Source: Bdellovibrionales bacterium RIFCSPHIGHO2_01_FULL_40_29 (GTDB lineage: Bacteria; Bdellovibrionota; Bdellovibrionia; Bdellovibrionales; Bdellovibrionaceae). Taken from it: a stretch of DNA of 34,350 bases. Below, in pieces: positions 32,950 through 34,350 of this stretch (position 1 is the first letter of the stretch; each line of letters starts with the position of its first letter). The notes below the pieces were generated by a model, which was not told where the DNA came from, made no database searches, and saw nothing but the letters and a program-made list of their open reading frames with translations. A program made the translations under genes and the position numbers. The stretch spans positions 66,346 to 100,695 of the forward strand of contig MEPU01000005.1 in assembly GCA_001771815.1 (NCBI GenBank). The letters run 5' to 3'.

Positions 32950-32981
32950 AAGCACCAAACCTTTTTTCAAAGTGCTTTTCC
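32950..32981 (+). terminator. Weak terminator-like hairpin
   Basis: AAGCAC (32950-32955) pairs with GTGCTT (32972-32977), followed by a short TTTC run. It lies 36 bp after the DUF4440-like gene. The loop is long and the T-run short. Confidence 0.35.
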
Positions 32982-33065
32982 ATTGAGTAAATCTATCATT
33001 GTACAGTTTGATTTTTCATCCTAGATCCATAAGACAAGCTTATAGATCCCCCAAAAATTCTAAAT

Positions 33066-33094
33066 TTGAGTCTAACAGGCATTAGGGCAATACT
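33066..33094 (+). promoter_or_regulatory. Possible promoter for the metG leader
   Basis: TTGAGT at 33066-33071 and AATACT at 33089-33094 with a 17-base spacer, each four of six to consensus. It lies just before the leader ORF's ribosome site. The rest of 32915-33271 holds the terminator-like hairpin, the structured leader and an ATAAG/CTTAT inverted pair near 33030. Confidence 0.3.
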
Positions 33095-33120
33095 AAAACT
33101 GACCTTTCAAAGGAGTTGTC

Positions 33121-33213
33121 ATGCCGAGCCGGATTTTGAACCTTAGCTTCCAGATTATTCTGGGCCGCAATGGCGCTAAGGTATCCGCTTGCTCGGTGGG
33201 CATGCTACTCTAA
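33121..33213 (+). CDS. 30-codon leader ORF upstream of metG
   Basis: ATG at 33121 is preceded by a strong GGAG (33112-33115) with a 5-base spacer. The ORF runs to TAA at 33211-33213. The peptide is basic and mixed in character (MPSRILNLSFQIILGRNG...), without a Met run, signal peptide or known motif. It covers the whole hairpin described separately, so translation would interfere with that structure. Whether it is translated is inferred from the ribosome site only. Confidence 0.45.
   Translation: MPSRILNLSFQIILGRNGAKVSACSVGMLL
33123..33197 (+). ncRNA. Structured leader element before metG
   Basis: Three nested perfect or near-perfect helices: GCCGAGC/GCTCGGT (33123-33129 with 33191-33197, one G-U), ACCTTAGC/GCTAAGGT (33140-33147 with 33175-33182) and CCAGA-ttat-TCTGG (33150-33163). 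The segment is much richer in GC than its surroundings. A GGGC/GCCC pair follows, spanning to about 33225. It may be a cis-regulatory leader, or an independent small RNA. No T-box or S-box signature was recognised. Confidence 0.45.
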
Positions 33214-33271
33214 TCTCCCCCGCCCTTTAGAAATCAGAAAAATTTAATTTTTTAAAATGGAGATTTTAGTC

Positions 33272-34350
33272 ATGTCCAATCAGTATTTTATTACCACTTC
33301 TATACCTTATGTGAACTCAACCCCTCATGTTGGCCACGCTCAGGAATTTGCGTTAGCCGATGCGCTTGCTAGATTTCATCGTCAAAATAACGCCGAGGTT
33401 ATTTTGCAATCTGGAACCGACGATAACGCTTTTAAAAATGTCATATCGGCCAAAGAAGCAGGCGTCGAAACAAAATCTTTTGTCGATCAAAACGCTCAAG
33501 CTTTTCACGATTTACTTGGTCATTTAGACGTGAAAGCTGACTATTTTGTGAGAACTTCGTCGAATGATCATGCTTGTGGAGTTGCTGCTTTTATAAAACG
33601 ACTTGATCCGAAAGATATTTATACAGACTCTTATTCAGGTCTCTACTGCCAAGGTTGCGAAGACTTTTACAGTTCATCTGACTTGGTGAACGGATTGTGT
33701 CCTGACCATCAAAAAGTGCCTGACGAAATTGAAGAAAAAAATGTTTTCTTTAGACTTTCAGAGTATCAGGAAACTATTTTTAAACTCATCGAATCAGATC
33801 GAATTATTATTAAGCCCGCCTCAAGGAAAAAAGAGATTCTTAATTTTATTTCAACTGGTTTGCGGGATATTAGTATTTCGAGATCTTCTGTTCGTAGTTC
33901 CGGATGGGGCGTCCCCTTTCCAGAATATCCCGATCAAGTTGTTTATGTGTGGATAGACGCCTTGATCAACTATCTAACGGGACCAGGTTTTGGACGAAAT
34001 GAAAATTGGCAGCGTATTTGGAATGAAGACGTCTACAAAATTCATGTCATCGGAAAAAACGTCTGGAAATTTCATGCCATTTACTGGGTCGGCCTCCTGC
34101 TATCAGCAAAGCTTCCATTGCCAAATGAAATTTTCATTCACGGGTTTCTAACAAATAATGGAGTCAAAATTAGTAAATCGCTAAAAAATGGAGGCAATCT
34201 TTTGGAGCTAATTCAAAAATTTGGCTCAGACCCTTTAAGATTTTATCTTCTATCGAGCCTATCATTTACGGATGACTCTGATTTTTCTGAGGATCAATTA
34301 CTGAAGGTTTACAATGCAGATTTGGCTAACAAAATTGGTAATTTGGCTTC
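33272..34350 (+). CDS. metG: Methionyl-tRNA synthetase, 3' end cut by window edge
   Basis: The visible 359 codons cover the class Ia catalytic core. PYVNSTPHVGHAQEF has the HIGH-type motif HVGH at 19-22. A zinc-knuckle insertion carries YCQGCEDFY and LCPDHQ. VYVWIDALINYLTG and FIHGFLTNNGVKISKS follow, the latter holding the KMSKS variant KISKS at 299-303. The region after the first motif reads LQSGTDDNAFKNV rather than the commonest TGTDEHG, so it is a divergent subtype, possibly a second copy. GGAG lies 9 bases before ATG 33272. Expression may depend on the leader structure upstream. Confidence 0.93.
   Translation, partial: MSNQYFITTSIPYVNSTPHVGHAQEFALADALARFHRQNNAEVILQSGTDDNAFKNVISAKEAGVETKSFVDQNAQAFHDLLGHLDVKADYFVRTSSNDHACGVAAFIKRLDPKDIYTDSYSGLYCQGCEDFYSSSDLVNGLCPDHQKVPDEIEEKNVFFRLSEYQETIFKLIESDRIIIKPASRKKEILNFISTGLRDISISRSSVRSSGWGVPFPEYPDQVVYVWIDALINYLTGPGFGRNENWQRIWNEDVYKIHVIGKNVWKFHAIYWVGLLLSAKLPLPNEIFIHGFLTNNGVKISKSLKNGGNLLELIQKFGSDPLRFYLLSSLSFTDDSDFSEDQLLKVYNADLANKIGNLA

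Noticed and set aside
33121-33213. A tRNA or tmRNA gene
   Set aside because: The outer helix resembles an acceptor stem, but there is no T-arm GTTCRA sequence and the inner helices nest as one hairpin instead of a cloverleaf.

Overview
The window reads as part of a Bdellovibrionota-like (predatory deltaproteobacterial) chromosome carrying an integrative conjugative element and a large defence operon. That placement is an inference from the AT-rich composition, gene style and protein character. No rRNA, tRNA or CRISPR array was seen to fix the taxonomy.

Region 1 (1-11631, all minus strand) is one compact mobility operon. Transcribed right to left it holds three small unknown genes, a VirB2-type pilin, a TraL/VirB3-like protein, the VirB4/TraC ATPase, TrbJ/VirB5-like, VirB6-like, VirB8/TraE-like, VirB9/TraK-like and VirB10/TraB-like proteins, an FtsK-type coupling ATPase, a winged-helix replication-relaxation-like protein, a small lipoprotein, an AT-hook-like protein, an excisionase and a tyrosine integrase cut by the window edge. 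Most genes touch or overlap. There is no VirB11 and no recognisable HUH relaxase.

Region 2 (11632-20344) begins with an intergenic control region rich in TGAGACT/AGTCTCA half-sites. A plus-strand proteasome-like Ntn-hydrolase candidate follows. Then comes a minus-strand block of small accessory genes (VOC, secreted protein, DUF952, ChaN/EreA-like, NUDIX). This block is bracketed by a direct repeat copying the last 30 codons of a response-regulator gene, and inside it are two diverged 160-bp structured repeats. The next operon encodes a lipocalin-like protein, a periplasmic binding protein, a histidine kinase and an NtrC-type regulator. Its promoter region carries the same TGAGACT/AGTCTCA palindrome found before the transfer operon, so the two may be co-regulated.

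Region 3 (20622-32393, plus strand) is one translationally coupled operon: a small HTH regulator, an MmeI-like DNA methyltransferase, an SF2 helicase, a GIY-YIG protein, SIR2, HerA, a Cas4-like/DEDD nuclease (DUF2779), a helical protein with an Rx5H motif and a small PD-(D/E)XK-like protein. It looks like a restriction-modification module fused by operon structure to a SIR2-HerA module and extra nucleases. This is the best candidate for an undescribed composite anti-phage system.

Region 4 (32394-34350) returns to housekeeping-type genes. It holds a GC-rich gene remnant, a DUF4440-like gene, a structured leader with a 30-codon ORF, and the 5' part of a divergent methionyl-tRNA synthetase gene running off the window.
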